A DNA stretch of 64,000 nt from Salinispora pacifica CNR114 (GCF_000514775.1 NZ_AZWO01000004.1:196089-260088); one strand, 5' to 3'; positions 1 through 8,295 are shown, counted from the stretch's first letter. Translations and numbers: made by a program. The notes: generated by a model from the letters alone, not told the origin.

Positions 1-271
1 CGTTCTCGACGTACCGGTAGTTGATGTTGACGATCGCGGCGCGCAGCTTGTAGACGGCGATCATGGCCACCACGGCCTCGATCGAGTTGCCAGCGTAGAG
101 GCCGACATGGTCACCGGGGCGCACGCCGCGGTCACGGAGGAAGTGGGCCAGCCGGTTGGCGCGCTCCTCCAGCTCCGGGTAGCTGATCGCCTGCTCGCCG
201 AGGAACACGGCGGGACGGTCACCGAAGGCGTCAACCGCATGTTCAAACAGGTCTGCGATATTTGCCACCAT
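1..271 (-). CDS. fadD19: FadD19-like steroid side-chain acyl-CoA synthetase (N-terminal 90 residues, cut by window edge)
   Basis: The minus-strand frame from ATG at 271 runs open to the window edge. It encodes an ANL adenylating-enzyme N-terminus: a start like [16 protein letters not shown], then [17 protein letters not shown] and a [15 protein letters not shown] segment. This closely resembles mycobacterial FadD19, which activates the C26/C24 sterol side-chain acid as an acyl-CoA in the cytoplasm. The catalytic motifs lie outside the window. It is divergent from echA19, the same pairing as Rv3515c/Rv3516 in M. tuberculosis, with a KstR-type palindrome in the shared 63-bp gap. Family identity is confident; the exact paralogue rests on remembered similarity and synteny. 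Confidence 0.8.
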   Translation of the reverse strand, partial: MVANIADLFEHAVDAFGDRPAVFLGEQAISYPELEERANRLAHFLRDRGVRPGDHVGLYAGNSIEAVVAMIAVYKLRAAIVNINYRYVEN

Positions 272-281
272 CACTTAAAAG

Positions 282-295
282 TAGAACCTGTTATC
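282..295. promoter_or_regulatory. KstR-type operator (fadD19/echA19 divergent promoter)
   Basis: TAGAACCTGTTATC fits the KstR consensus TnnAACnnGTTnnA at seven of eight fixed positions (last base C). It lies 11 bp upstream of the fadD19-like start and 40 bp upstream of echA19, so one repressor dimer could control both directions. Confidence 0.8.
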
Positions 296-334
296 GTCGC
301 TGACAAGCCTTGGAAATCGTCGAAGGAGGCGCCC

Positions 335-1129
335 GTGGAATCGGCAGCCGACCAGCCACACGCACTCGTGGAGCAACGTGGACAAATACTGATCGTGACG
401 ATGAACCGGCCACGGGTCCGCAACGCGCTCTCCCCCGAGATGCTCGCGATCATGCGAGACGCCTGGGACCGTGCGGACGACGATCCGGAGATCCGAGCCT
501 GCGTGCTCACCGGGGCCGGGGGTGCCTTCTGCGCCGGCGCCGACCTCCGCGCGATGACCCAGTCCCACCCCGGTGACCGGTTCAACGGCGCCGACCTCTC
601 CCGGATCGACGCGCTACTCAAGGGACGGCGACTGACCAAACCGCTCATCGCCGCGGTGGAGGGGCCGGCGGTGGCGGGCGGCACCGAGATCCTCCAGGCA
701 ACGGATCTCCGCGTGGCCGGGGCTAGCGCCCGCTTCGCGGTCTCCGAGGCGTGCTGGGGCCTGTTCCCCCTCGGCGGCTCCGCCGTCCGGCTGGTACGAC
801 AGATCCCGTACGCCGTCGCGGCGGAGATGCTGCTGACCGGACGCCAGTTGGGTGCCGCCGAAGCCCGGGACGTGGGCCTGATCGGCCACGTGGTGCCGGA
901 CGGACAGGCCCTGGACAAGGCCCTCGAACTGGCCGGGATGATCGCCGCGAACGGCCCGTTGGCGGTGCAGGCGATCCTGCGCACGATGCGGGAGACCGAG
1001 GGCCTGGCCGAGAACGAGGCGTTCGCGCTGGAGGCACCCATCGGCACGGCGGTGTTCCGCACCACCGACGCCAAGGAGGGCCCGCGCGCCTTCGTCGAGA
1101 AGCGCACCCCCCAGTTCCACGGGCGGTAG
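335..1129 (+). CDS. echA19: EchA19-like enoyl-CoA hydratase
   Basis: 264-aa crotonase-family protein, probably hydrating the enoyl-CoA formed during beta-oxidation of the sterol side chain. It shows [15 protein letters not shown] near the N-terminus, the oxyanion segment [13 protein letters not shown] and the long stretch [17 protein letters not shown]. The C-terminus reads [10 protein letters not shown]. Length and sequence are very close to mycobacterial EchA19 (263 aa). The GTG at 335 was chosen because GGAGG sits just upstream and the protein then begins like EchA19; the frame stays open further upstream but without family sequence. It is divergent from the fadD19-like gene and convergent with the next fadD. 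Expected KstR control through the 282-295 site. Confidence 0.9.
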   Translation: MESAADQPHALVEQRGQILIVTMNRPRVRNALSPEMLAIMRDAWDRADDDPEIRACVLTGAGGAFCAGADLRAMTQSHPGDRFNGADLSRIDALLKGRRLTKPLIAAVEGPAVAGGTEILQATDLRVAGASARFAVSEACWGLFPLGGSAVRLVRQIPYAVAAEMLLTGRQLGAAEARDVGLIGHVVPDGQALDKALELAGMIAANGPLAVQAILRTMRETEGLAENEAFALEAPIGTAVFRTTDAKEGPRAFVEKRTPQFHGR

Positions 1130-1134
1130 CCAGG

Positions 1135-2685
1135 TCAGATCGCGCGCTGCTGCGCGGCCCAGTACGGGTCGCGCAGCACTCGCTTGTAGAGCTTGCCGTT
1201 CGGGTCGCGGGGCAACTCCTCGACGTAGTCCACGCTTCGGGGCAGCTTGAAGCGGGCCAGCCGGCCGGTCAGGAACGCCAGCAGCTCGCTGGTCAGCTCC
1301 GGACCAGCCGTCACCCCCAGCTCCGGCTGCACCACGGCCTTGATCTCCTCACCCCACTCATCGTGCGGGATGCCGAAGACCGCGACATCCGCTACCGCCG
1401 GATGAGCGGCGAGCTCCCCCTCGATCTCGGCCGGATAGACGTTCACCCCACCGGTAATGATCATGTCGCTCTTCCGGTCACACAGGTAGAGGTAGCCATC
1501 GTCGTCGAGGTAGCCGATGTCGCCGACGGTGAACATCCGGCCGCGCCAGGACTGCCGGGTCTTCTCGGCGTCGCCGAGGTATTCGAAGGTCGTCTCACCC
1601 ATCTGCAGATACACCGTCCCGGGCTCACCTGTTGGCGCGTCGTTGCCATCCGGGTCGAGCACCCGCACCTGCGAGCCCGGCCAGGCCTGCCCGACCGAGC
1701 CGGGCCGGGCCAGCCAGTCCTGGGCGGTGATCAGGGTGCCGCCGCCCTCACTGGCGGCGTAGTACTCCACCACCACCGGCCCCCACCAGTCGAGCATCCG
1801 CCGTTTGACCTCGTGCGGACACGGCGCCGCACCGTGGATCATCATCCGCATCGACGACAGGTCGTACGCCGTCCGAACCTTCTCCGACAGGGCGAGTAGG
1901 CGACGGAACTGGGTCGGCACCATGTGGCTGTGGGTGACCCGGTGCCGTTCGATCAGCCGCAGCATCTCGTGCGGGTCCCACCGGTCCATCAGCACCACCG
2001 GATGGCCGAGCTGCAGCGAGATGACCGCGAAGTTCATCACCGCGGTGTGGTAGAGCGGTGAACAGCACAGGTGCACGTGGGAGTCGAAGGGTTCGAGGCC
2101 GAACAGCCCGAAGAACCAGAGCGACACCGGCGGAACGGTGTCCGGGTCGGCGCCGGTCAGCGGACGCCGTACGCCCTTGGGCCGCCCGGACGTTCCGGAG
2201 GTGTAGACCATCAACGCACCGAGGGTGCGCGGCGTGGGGCGGTCGGAGGCGCCGGCGCCGAGGTCGGCGAGCGGCCGGAACCCGGGAACCGCGCCGGCCA
2301 CGGCGAGGCATCCGTCGGCCGGGATGCCGGCCTCGACGGCGGCGGCCACGGCCACCTCGGCGAATCGGCTGTGCGCGACGAACGCGCGGGCACCGCTGTC
2401 GCGCAGAATGTAGGCGATCTCGGCGGCGGTCAGATGCCAGTTCAGCGGCACCGAGTACAGCCCCGTCTCCAGGGCGGCGAACTCGGCGGCAAGCAGGTCG
2501 GCACCGTTGGGCAGCAGCATCGCCACGGTGTCCCCGGGCACCATCCCGAGCGCCTGGAGGCCGCGCCCAATCCGGTCGGCCTCGGCGGCCAGCTCGCCAT
2601 ATGTGACGACCCGGCCATCCGGGTCAACGACGGCGATCCCATCTGGATCCTGACTCGCGATGTTCCACAGCCCGATGCCAGTCAT
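1135..2685 (-). CDS. FadD-family acyl-CoA synthetase (FadD4-like) in the KstR regulon
   Basis: 516-aa ANL-superfamily adenylate-forming enzyme, expected to make an acyl-AMP and then an acyl-CoA. The phosphate-binding loop is YTSGTSGRPKGV, the A5-type segment is YYAASEGGGTLIT, the hinge region reads GDIGYLDDDGYLYLCDRKSDMIITGG, and the catalytic lysine region is PRDPNGKLYKR near the C-terminus. The ATG at 2685 gives a family-like start (MTGIGLWNIASQD). It resembles M. tuberculosis FadD4 more than FadD17, FadD19 or FadD3, so the substrate is open; a sterol side-chain or ring-derived acid is inferred from location. A KstR-type palindrome lies 12 bp upstream of the start. Confidence 0.85.
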   Translation of the reverse strand: MTGIGLWNIASQDPDGIAVVDPDGRVVTYGELAAEADRIGRGLQALGMVPGDTVAMLLPNGADLLAAEFAALETGLYSVPLNWHLTAAEIAYILRDSGARAFVAHSRFAEVAVAAAVEAGIPADGCLAVAGAVPGFRPLADLGAGASDRPTPRTLGALMVYTSGTSGRPKGVRRPLTGADPDTVPPVSLWFFGLFGLEPFDSHVHLCCSPLYHTAVMNFAVISLQLGHPVVLMDRWDPHEMLRLIERHRVTHSHMVPTQFRRLLALSEKVRTAYDLSSMRMMIHGAAPCPHEVKRRMLDWWGPVVVEYYAASEGGGTLITAQDWLARPGSVGQAWPGSQVRVLDPDGNDAPTGEPGTVYLQMGETTFEYLGDAEKTRQSWRGRMFTVGDIGYLDDDGYLYLCDRKSDMIITGGVNVYPAEIEGELAAHPAVADVAVFGIPHDEWGEEIKAVVQPELGVTAGPELTSELLAFLTGRLARFKLPRSVDYVEELPRDPNGKLYKRVLRDPYWAAQQRAI

Positions 2686-2696
2686 GGACCCGACTC

Positions 2697-2710
2697 TATA
2701 ACGTGTTCCA
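2697..2710. promoter_or_regulatory. KstR-type operator (upstream of fadD)
   Basis: TATAACGTGTTCCA matches all eight fixed positions of TnnAACnnGTTnnA. It lies 12 bp upstream of the minus-strand fadD start and is one of two palindromes in this divergent 90-bp region. Confidence 0.85.
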
Positions 2711-2752
2711 CTTCCTGAACAGCAGAACGGGAGCGACCTTGATTCACCTCGA

Positions 2753-2766
2753 TAGAACATGTTTCA
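2753..2766. promoter_or_regulatory. KstR-type operator (upstream of DUF35-ltp4-ltp3)
   Basis: TAGAACATGTTTCA matches all eight fixed positions of TnnAACnnGTTnnA. It ends only 9 bp before the GTG of the plus-strand operon, so it must overlap the transcription start. Confidence 0.87.
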
Positions 2767-2775
2767 CTGAACCTT

Positions 2776-3783
2776 GTGGATACCGCCTCGGCGCCCCCGC
2801 TTGCCGCCCCGCTGGACATCGCCTTCGACTACACCCGCTCCCTCGGCCCGGTCCTGGGGCGATTCATGACCGGCCTACGCGACCGTCGAGTGCTCGGCGC
2901 CCGCACCGCCGACGGCCGCGTCCACGTTCCCCCGCTCGAATACGATCCGATGACCCACACCCCGGTCACCGAGCTCGTTTCCGTCTCGCCCACCGGCACC
3001 GTGACCAGCTGGACCTGGACCGACCGGCCGCTTGACGGGCAGCCCCTCGACCGACCGTTCGGCTGGGCACTGATCCGGCTCGACGGAGCCGACACCGCGC
3101 TACTGCACGCCGTCGATGCCGGCACCCGGGAGTCGATGCGGACCGGCATGCGGGTCCGCGTCCGCTGGGCCGCGGAGCGATCCGGAGACATCCGCGACAT
3201 CGCCTGCTTCGAGCCCGGCCCGGGCCCACCCCGCGCGCCCGACGACACCACCGGCGGCGATCCCGGCAGCGCGCCCGGCACCAACAGCGATCCCGCCACC
3301 AGCGGCGATCCTGTCATCGGCATAGTGACTCCGATTCGGCTCTCCTACACGCACACCACCTCCGCCGAGGAGAGTCGATACCTGCACGCGCTCGCCGAAG
3401 GACGGCTGCTCGGCCAGCGCTGCCCGGCCTGCCGCAAGGTCTACGTACCGCCCCGGGTCTGCCCGGCCGACGGCCTGCCGACCGAGGAGGAGGTGCCGGT
3501 CCGCGACCACGGCACGGTCACCACGTTCTGCGTGGTCAACGTTCCCTTCGCCGGGCAGCGACTGGAGCCGCCGTACGTGGTCGCCCAGGTCCTCCTCGAC
3601 GGTGCCGACATCCCGATCCCCCACCTGATCCTCGGCCAGGCCGGCGACGTCCGGATGGGCATGCGGGTGGCCGCGGTCTGGCGGGACCCGACGACCTGGA
3701 CCACCACCCCGGAGAACATCGCGCACTTCCGTCCCACCGGCGAACCGGATGCGCCGTACGAGTCCTACCAGGAGCACCTGTGA
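2776..3783 (+). CDS. DUF35 (OB-fold plus zinc ribbon) thiolase partner, Rv3521-like
   Basis: 335-aa protein with two DUF35-like halves joined by a Gly/Pro/Asp/Thr-rich linker at about residues 150-185. The N-terminal half has lost the ribbon cysteines (VHVPPLEYDP). The C-terminal half keeps QRCPACRKVYVPPRVCPADG, a zinc ribbon followed by an OB-fold. Proteins of this type act as obligatory partners of SCP2/thiolase-like Ltp enzymes in steroid side-chain breakdown. The gene is first of a tightly coupled operon with ltp4- and ltp3-like genes, as in M. tuberculosis Rv3521-Rv3523. The GTG at 2776 lies 9 bp after a KstR palindrome and no Shine-Dalgarno is visible, suggesting a leaderless message. 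Confidence 0.85.
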   Translation: MDTASAPPLAAPLDIAFDYTRSLGPVLGRFMTGLRDRRVLGARTADGRVHVPPLEYDPMTHTPVTELVSVSPTGTVTSWTWTDRPLDGQPLDRPFGWALIRLDGADTALLHAVDAGTRESMRTGMRVRVRWAAERSGDIRDIACFEPGPGPPRAPDDTTGGDPGSAPGTNSDPATSGDPVIGIVTPIRLSYTHTTSAEESRYLHALAEGRLLGQRCPACRKVYVPPRVCPADGLPTEEEVPVRDHGTVTTFCVVNVPFAGQRLEPPYVVAQVLLDGADIPIPHLILGQAGDVRMGMRVAAVWRDPTTWTTTPENIAHFRPTGEPDAPYESYQEHL

Positions 3784-4838
3784 ACCCTGCCGTCGCCGTC
3801 ATCGGCTTCGCCCAGGCACCCTGCCGACCCTCCGCGGGGACCACCAGTGGCGTCGAAACCCTCGTCCCGCTCTTCCACCAGGCCCTGTCGGCGGCCCGCC
3901 TTGACCGGCGCGAGGTGGAATTCTGGTGCTCCGGCTCCTCGGACTACCTCGCCGGCCGGGCGTTCTCCTTCGTCAACGCGATCGACGCGATCGGGGCGTA
4001 CCCGCCGATCTGTGAGTCGCACGTGGAGATGGACGCGGCCTGGGCGTTCTACGAGGCGTACGTGAAGATTCTGGCCGGCGAGGCGGAGACCGCGCTGGTC
4101 TACGGCTTCGGCAAGTCCTCGGCCGGCCTGCTGCGCCGGGTACTGGCGCTCCAACTCGACCCGTACGTGGCCGCGCCGCTCTGGCCCGACTCGGTGAGTG
4201 TCGCCGCGCTCCAGGCCCGGCTCGCCATCGACGCCGGGCTCGTCACCGAGCAGGCCATGGCCGAGGTGGCGGTCCGCAGCCGGGCCGACGCCAGCACCAA
4301 CCCCTACGCCCAGGTGTCCGGGCAGCCAACCGTCGACGAGCTGGTCGCCGCCCCCTACGTCGCCGACCCGCTCCGGGCACACGACTGCGCACCCGTCTCC
4401 GACGGCGCCGCCGCACTGGTGCTGGCCGCCGGCGAGCGTGCTCGCCGGCACCGGGAGCAGCCGGCCTGGATCAGCGGCGTGGCGCACCGGGTCGACCCGC
4501 AGGGCCTCGGCGAGCGGGACTTGACCACGGTGCCATCCGCGACCGCCGCGGCCGAGGCGGTAGCCCTACCGACGGACCTCGACGTGGCCGAACTGCACGC
4601 CCCCTTCACCCACCAGGAGCTACTGCTGCGCACGGCACTCGGCCTCGGCGACCGGGTCCGGATCAACCCGTCCGGGGGTGCGCTCTGCGGCAACCCCATG
4701 TTCTCGGCCGGGCTGGCGCGCATCGGCGCCGCCGCCGAACAGGTCATGACCGGCCGGGCCCGGCGAGCGGCCGGGCACGCCACCAGCGGGCCGGCGTTGC
4801 AGCAAAACCTCATCTGTGTGCTGGAGGCGAGGTCATGA
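3780..4838 (+). CDS. ltp4: Ltp4-like thiolase / lipid-transfer protein
   Basis: 352-aa thiolase-fold protein of the SCP-x/Ltp class, without a separate SCP2 domain. It keeps the family segment DCAPVSDGAAALVLAAGERA and the C-terminal nucleotide/CoA-binding-type stretch INPSGGALCGNPMFSAGLARI. Ltp enzymes catalyse thiolytic or retro-aldol steps in sterol side-chain degradation, usually as complexes with a DUF35 protein. The GTG at 3780 overlaps the upstream stop by 4 bp (GTGA) and the end overlaps ltp3 by 4 bp, so the three genes are translationally coupled. Order and lengths match Rv3521-Rv3522-Rv3523. The precise substrate is not known from sequence. Confidence 0.83.
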   Translation: MNPAVAVIGFAQAPCRPSAGTTSGVETLVPLFHQALSAARLDRREVEFWCSGSSDYLAGRAFSFVNAIDAIGAYPPICESHVEMDAAWAFYEAYVKILAGEAETALVYGFGKSSAGLLRRVLALQLDPYVAAPLWPDSVSVAALQARLAIDAGLVTEQAMAEVAVRSRADASTNPYAQVSGQPTVDELVAAPYVADPLRAHDCAPVSDGAAALVLAAGERARRHREQPAWISGVAHRVDPQGLGERDLTTVPSATAAAEAVALPTDLDVAELHAPFTHQELLLRTALGLGDRVRINPSGGALCGNPMFSAGLARIGAAAEQVMTGRARRAAGHATSGPALQQNLICVLEARS

Positions 4839-5992
4839 GACGAGCAGCCGTGCTGGGTACCGGGCAGACGCAGCACCAGACACGCCGTACCGACGTGTCG
4901 ATGGCCGGGCTGTGCCGGGAGGCGATCGACCGCGCGCTAGCCGACGCGGGCGTCGACTGGCCGCAGATCGACGCGGTCGTGCTTGGCAAGGCGCCGGACC
5001 TGTTCGAGGGCGTGATGATGCCGGAGCTGTTCCTCGCCGACGCGCTGGGAGCCGCCGGGCGCCCGTTGCTGCGGGTGCACACGGCGGGCTCGGTTGGCGG
5101 CGCCACCGGGGTCGTGGCGACCAGCCTGGTCCGGGCCGGCGTGCACCAACGCGTACTCGCGGTAGCGTTCGAAAAGCAGTCGGAGTCCAACGCCATGTGG
5201 GCGCTCTCCATCCAGCCGCCCTTCACCGCGCCGATCGGAGCCGGGGCCGGTGGCTACTTCGCGCCACACGTCCGCGCCTACATTCGACGCTCGAACGCAC
5301 CCGAGCACGTCGGGGCGATGGTCGCGGTGAAGGACCGGCGCAACGGTGCGCTCAACCCCTACGCGCACCTGCGCCAGCCGGAGATCACGCTGGAGTCGGT
5401 GCGGGCCTCGCCGATGTTGTGGGACCCGATCCGGTACGACGAGACCTGCCCCTCCTCCGACGGCGCCTGCGCGATCGTGATCGGCGACCAGGCGGCAGCC
5501 GAGGCGAGCGAGCGGCCGGTGGCCTGGATCCGGGCGACGGCGATGCGCACCGAGCCGACCTACTTCGCCGGCAAGGACCACGTGAACCCGAGGGCCGGCG
5601 CCGAAGCCGCCCAGGCACTGTGGCAGGCGGCCGGGATCACCGACCCACTCGCCGAGGTCGACGTGGCGGAGATCTACGTGCCGTTCTCCTGGTTCGAGCC
5701 GATGTGGCTGGAAAACCTGGGCTTCGCCGAAGCCGGACACGGCTGGAAACTCACCGAGTCGGGCGAGACCCAGATCGGCGGACGCCTGCCCGTCAACCCG
5801 TCCGGCGGGGTGCTCTGTTCCAACCCGATCGGCGCCTCCGGCATGCTGCGCTTCGCCGAGGCGGCCAGGCAGGTCATGGGACGGGCCGGCGAGCACCAGG
5901 TGGCCGGAGCGAAAACGGCGCTGGGTCACGCGTACGGCGGCGGGTCGCAGTTCTTCTCGATGTGGGTCGTTGGCGACACCGCGGGTCGGTGA
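4835..5992 (+). CDS. ltp3: Ltp3-like thiolase / lipid-transfer protein
   Basis: 385-aa thiolase-superfamily protein beginning MRRAAVLGTGQTQHQTRR. Visible family features include HTAGSVGGATGVVATSLV around the position of the usual active-site region, TCPSSDGACAIVIGDQAA, and NPSGGVLCSNPIGASGMLRF near the C-terminus. Length agrees with M. tuberculosis Ltp3. It starts with an ATGA overlap on ltp4 and is third in the KstR-controlled operon starting at 2776. It probably works as a complex or paired activity with the DUF35 and Ltp4 proteins; which of the two Ltps is catalytic cannot be decided by eye. The closing residues overlap no other gene. Confidence 0.83.
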   Translation: MRRAAVLGTGQTQHQTRRTDVSMAGLCREAIDRALADAGVDWPQIDAVVLGKAPDLFEGVMMPELFLADALGAAGRPLLRVHTAGSVGGATGVVATSLVRAGVHQRVLAVAFEKQSESNAMWALSIQPPFTAPIGAGAGGYFAPHVRAYIRRSNAPEHVGAMVAVKDRRNGALNPYAHLRQPEITLESVRASPMLWDPIRYDETCPSSDGACAIVIGDQAAAEASERPVAWIRATAMRTEPTYFAGKDHVNPRAGAEAAQALWQAAGITDPLAEVDVAEIYVPFSWFEPMWLENLGFAEAGHGWKLTESGETQIGGRLPVNPSGGVLCSNPIGASGMLRFAEAARQVMGRAGEHQVAGAKTALGHAYGGGSQFFSMWVVGDTAGR

Positions 5993-6028
5993 AGTAGGTA
6001 CAGGTTCCAATACGATGGGGAGGTCCAG

Positions 6029-6205
6029 ATGAACACCTTCAAAACCCTGTCCCTCAGTGCGGCGATCGGCGTGGCGCTCGCCGCCCTCGGCATCGCGGCC
6101 ACCATGGCAGCCCTCAGCCCGACCGCCGCCGAGGTCGCGAGGGAGATGGCCAGCGAGGAGGACTTCGACCCAGCCGCCCCGCCCGCCTTCTACGGCACCC
6201 GCTGA
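6029..6205 (+). CDS. Small single-pass membrane peptide, DUF2613-like
   Basis: A 58-aa ORF. It starts MNTFKTLSLSAAIGVALAAL, has one hydrophobic helix at about residues 7-28, then an acidic tail ending APPAFYGTR. Small actinobacterial DUF2613 proteins share this layout, including a C-terminal Tyr-Gly-x-Arg-like end, and are of unknown role. The start is supported by GGGGAGGT eight bases upstream. It follows ltp3 by 36 bp on the same strand and could be co-transcribed with the ltp operon or use its own promoter. It marks the boundary between steroid block 1 and the accessory segment. Confidence 0.65.
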   Translation: MNTFKTLSLSAAIGVALAALGIAATMAALSPTAAEVAREMASEEDFDPAAPPAFYGTR

Positions 6206-6274
6206 CAGCTGCCCGCCACTGTCGACCGGCAGCGGCAATCCGCCGGCCACTCCAGCAGGACACAACGGAGCCGC

Positions 6275-6568
6275 CTACGCCTGCGGCCGGATGGGCCAGC
6301 CGAGGAACCGGTCGAACAGGTCCGGAACGTCACCGGTGGTACTCGGGTTGAGTCGGTGCAGGTCTTCTATGGCCTCATGGAGCAGGCCGGCCAGATAGAG
6401 AAAAAGACTGACCCGGTCGTCGCGGTATTCGGAAACCAGAGCGAGCCGCGCCGGCCCACAGGGCCAGGGCTGACCGCACCGTCGGCACAGCCAAAGTGGA
6501 CGCAGCGGTAGATGCTCCGATGGCATCAGCCGCTTCACCTTTCGAAGGCAATCTCCGGTACCGCTCAC
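6275..6568 (-). CDS. Small CxxC Micromonosporaceae protein ('flavin reductase-like'), cassette copy 1, third gene
   Basis: 97-aa protein with a zinc-ribbon-like pair in LWLCRRCGQPWPC, then an alpha-helical stretch ALVSEYRDDRVSLFLYLAGLLHEAIEDL and the ending DLFDRFLGWP. Relatives in Micromonosporaceae are often auto-annotated as flavin reductase, but nothing here supports a flavin enzyme. The function is unknown. The GTG at 6568 overlaps the upstream stop by 4 bp, mirroring the ATGA coupling of the paralogue at 13028-13441; an internal ATG at 6526 is the alternative. It belongs to a three-gene minus-strand unit reading away from a decayed XRE-TPR regulator. Confidence 0.65.
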   Translation of the reverse strand: MSGTGDCLRKVKRLMPSEHLPLRPLWLCRRCGQPWPCGPARLALVSEYRDDRVSLFLYLAGLLHEAIEDLHRLNPSTTGDVPDLFDRFLGWPIRPQA

Positions 6569-6723
6569 CGTCGTTCGCACTTCCGGGCTTGCTGCTCGAA
6601 CACCATCCGCCACACGTGTGTCAGCAGAGGCTGATCGACTGCGTCCGACCGTACCGGCGGAGTCGCCGTAGTCCCCCGAGACAGCTCGCCTGTCAGGGCA
6701 TACCGCGAAACGTACACAATCAT
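6565..6723 (-). CDS. 52-aa small protein, cassette copy 1, second gene
   Basis: Short protein beginning MIVYVSRYALTGELSR and ending LLTHVWRMVFEQQARK plus a basic tail. It is clearly paralogous to the 53-aa product at 13438-13599, which shares VY(V/I)SR, LLT(H/Y)VWR and VFE(Q/R)QAR. Its ATG overlaps the stop of the 57-aa gene upstream (ATGA), and its stop overlaps the GTG of the CxxC gene downstream. The conservation between the two copies, while surrounding DNA is unrelated, is the main evidence that it is a real gene. The function is not recognised. Confidence 0.6.
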   Translation of the reverse strand: MIVYVSRYALTGELSRGTTATPPVRSDAVDQPLLTHVWRMVFEQQARKCERR

Positions 6724-6893
6724 GGCCGAACCTGATCCGGTCCGGTCGCCACGAGGACCGGAACGAGTTCCTGCCGGTATGTGGATCCGCACTCTGACCC
6801 AACGGACGACACTGGCCCATCCGATTCTGAGTCAGACGAGCTGTCGTCGGCAACGTGGTCGCCGGCATCGACCGGATCCATCTTGCTCGTCAT
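6720..6893 (-). CDS. 57-aa acidic Ser/Asp-rich peptide, cassette copy 1, first gene
   Basis: The ORF starts at ATG 6893 with GGAGGG about ten bases upstream and ends by overlapping the next start (ATGA). The product begins MTSKMDPVDAGDHVADDSSS and is acidic and serine-rich in the first half, with a single Cys and a Val/Pro-rich tail ending DQVRP. No family is recognised. A small coupled peptide at the head of an operon could be a leader, regulatory peptide or precursor; this is only inference. No clear counterpart is visible upstream of the second cassette at 13599. Confidence 0.5.
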   Translation of the reverse strand: MTSKMDPVDAGDHVADDSSSDSESDGPVSSVGSECGSTYRQELVPVLVATGPDQVRP

Positions 6894-7146
6894 ACGCACT
6901 GGTTCCCTCCGCATCGTTCTTGGGGCTTGAGGTGGCGCCGGGGCGGGCGGGCAGTGAGGACGGCGGCCTTGCTGTGCCGCTTGGTGCCATCGGCCAGCAC
7001 CCGCCCCGGGCCATGCCTCTACGCAACCGTGGATCGTTGTGGGACTCCAGCGCGGCAACTGCGCAAAAGTGGCGCACCCGAGTTGCGCGGTGACTGCTGA
7101 GCTGGATGAATGGACCGGAAAGCAACCACCGCGGAAGGAACGGCGC

Positions 7147-7957
7147 GTGGCGGGCAACCGGAACCGGCTGGCTCAGTGCCGAAAGTCGGTCGGGCTAAGC
7201 CAGGAACGGCGTTCGACGCGAGTTGGCGGCAGCTGTTGGCGAATCCGCGACCCTGATGGGCCAGCTCGTCTGGGACGCCTCTCAACGCCGCGACCACGCC
7301 GCCAGCGCCGCTTACTTCGACCAGGCAATCATCGCCGCCCAGGAAACGCGGAATTTCGTCACCGAGGGCAATGCGCTGCTGCCGCAAAGCTTCCTCGCCC
7401 TCTACGGAACCAGGCACCCTACCAAGGGCTTGGCGCTGACCAGCAGGGCGGCGCAGGTCAGCTATGGCGAGAGTCATGTCATCGCCGGGCTCGCCCACCC
7501 TCATCACGCCGAGGCACACGCGATCCTTGGCCAGGACCGGGATTGCTCGAAAGCCCTAAGTCTGGCGGAGAGGCATTTCGGCGCGGCCGACCAAAGTGAT
7601 CCGGCTGATATCCTTTCCGCTCCCAGTCAGTTCGCACGGCTCGAAGGATGCTGCTGGCTGTTCTTAAACAAGCCCGAGAAGGCCCTTGCGGCGTTGCAGA
7701 ATGCCCGGAAGTTCAGCCAAGTTCAGCGGAAATCCACCGCAGTAATTCTCGGAAACCTTGCCCTGGCCAGCATCCTCCGCCGGGACCTCGAGGCCGCGAC
7801 CTCATATCTGAGTCAGAGCATCGATGTAATCGAGTTGAATCGATCCGGCGGTGGCCTCGAGCTGGCCTTCACCGCCGCCCGGGCGCTGCGTCCCTGGTGC
7901 GCCAAACCGGCCGTTCAAGACGTCAAGGATCGACTTCTCACCCTTATGACCAGCTAG
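7147..7957 (+). pseudogene. Decayed XRE-family regulator with TPR C-terminus
   Basis: A GTG at 7147 starts a helix-turn-helix N-terminus (VAGNRNRLAQCRKSVGLSQE) that breaks off after about 22 residues. The TPR-rich C-terminal part resumes in another frame (GQLVWDASQRRDHAASAAYFDQAI... to DRLLTLMTS). Intact relatives have roughly 150-200 residues between these parts, so an internal deletion with frame change removed most of the HTH and the first TPRs. The C-terminal frame from about 7220 is open to 7957 and looks only lightly mutated. Intact proteins of this type are common Micromonosporaceae transcription regulators. The adjacent cassette of small genes on the other strand may once have been its target. 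Confidence 0.75.
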
Positions 7958-7967
7958 GAGAAGCAGC

Positions 7968-8213
7968 GTGACCAACCCCGACGACCTCGACCAGGCGAAA
8001 CACTCCATCCGGCAACGCGTCTGGGATCTCCTTGAACGCGGCAACGCCGCCCCGTCCGGCGTGCATGGTCACATCCCCGACTTCGCCGGGAAGGAACAAG
8101 CCGCAGCTCGCCTGGCCCAGCACGACCAATGGAGGAACGCCCGTGTCATCAAGTGCAACCCCGACCGCGCCCAGTTGCCCGTTCGGGTGCAAGCGCTACA
8201 CGCAGGCAAACTG
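7968..8213 (+). pseudogene. 5-formyltetrahydrofolate cyclo-ligase, N-terminal fragment
   Basis: Starts at GTG 7968 after an AGGAG motif. The product resembles the N-terminus of actinobacterial 5-FTHF cyclo-ligase-type proteins: AKHSIRQRVWDLLERGNAAPSGVHGHIPDF, then ARVIKCNPDRAQLPVRVQALHAGKL. Similarity stops abruptly near 8213; none of the three frames downstream continues the family sequence, and the remaining open frame runs into the end of the response-regulator gene. Two thirds of the enzyme, including the C-terminal nucleotide-binding region, is missing. It sits 10 bp after the decayed XRE-TPR gene, so one deletion event may have truncated the locus. Confidence 0.7.
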
Positions 8214-8295
8214 CCCAGAAGCAGACGCCCCTCAAGCCAGGAACCGTCGCAAAAACAACTATTCCTAGGAGGTGTGCAGCCCTCCTGCGGAATCG

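Noticed and set aside
5996..6009. AGGTACAGGTTCCA resembling a KstR site upstream of the DUF2613-like ORF
   Set aside because: Only six of eight fixed positions match and one half-site is broken; not listed as an operator.
4937..6265. 442-aa open frame on the minus strand opposite the ltp3-like gene
   Set aside because: Composition is a Gly/Arg/His-rich shadow of the real plus-strand thiolase gene, with no family resemblance.
6722..7093. 123-aa plus-strand frame opposite the cassette's first genes
   Set aside because: No domain and no start signal; the minus-strand chain of coupled small genes explains the region better.
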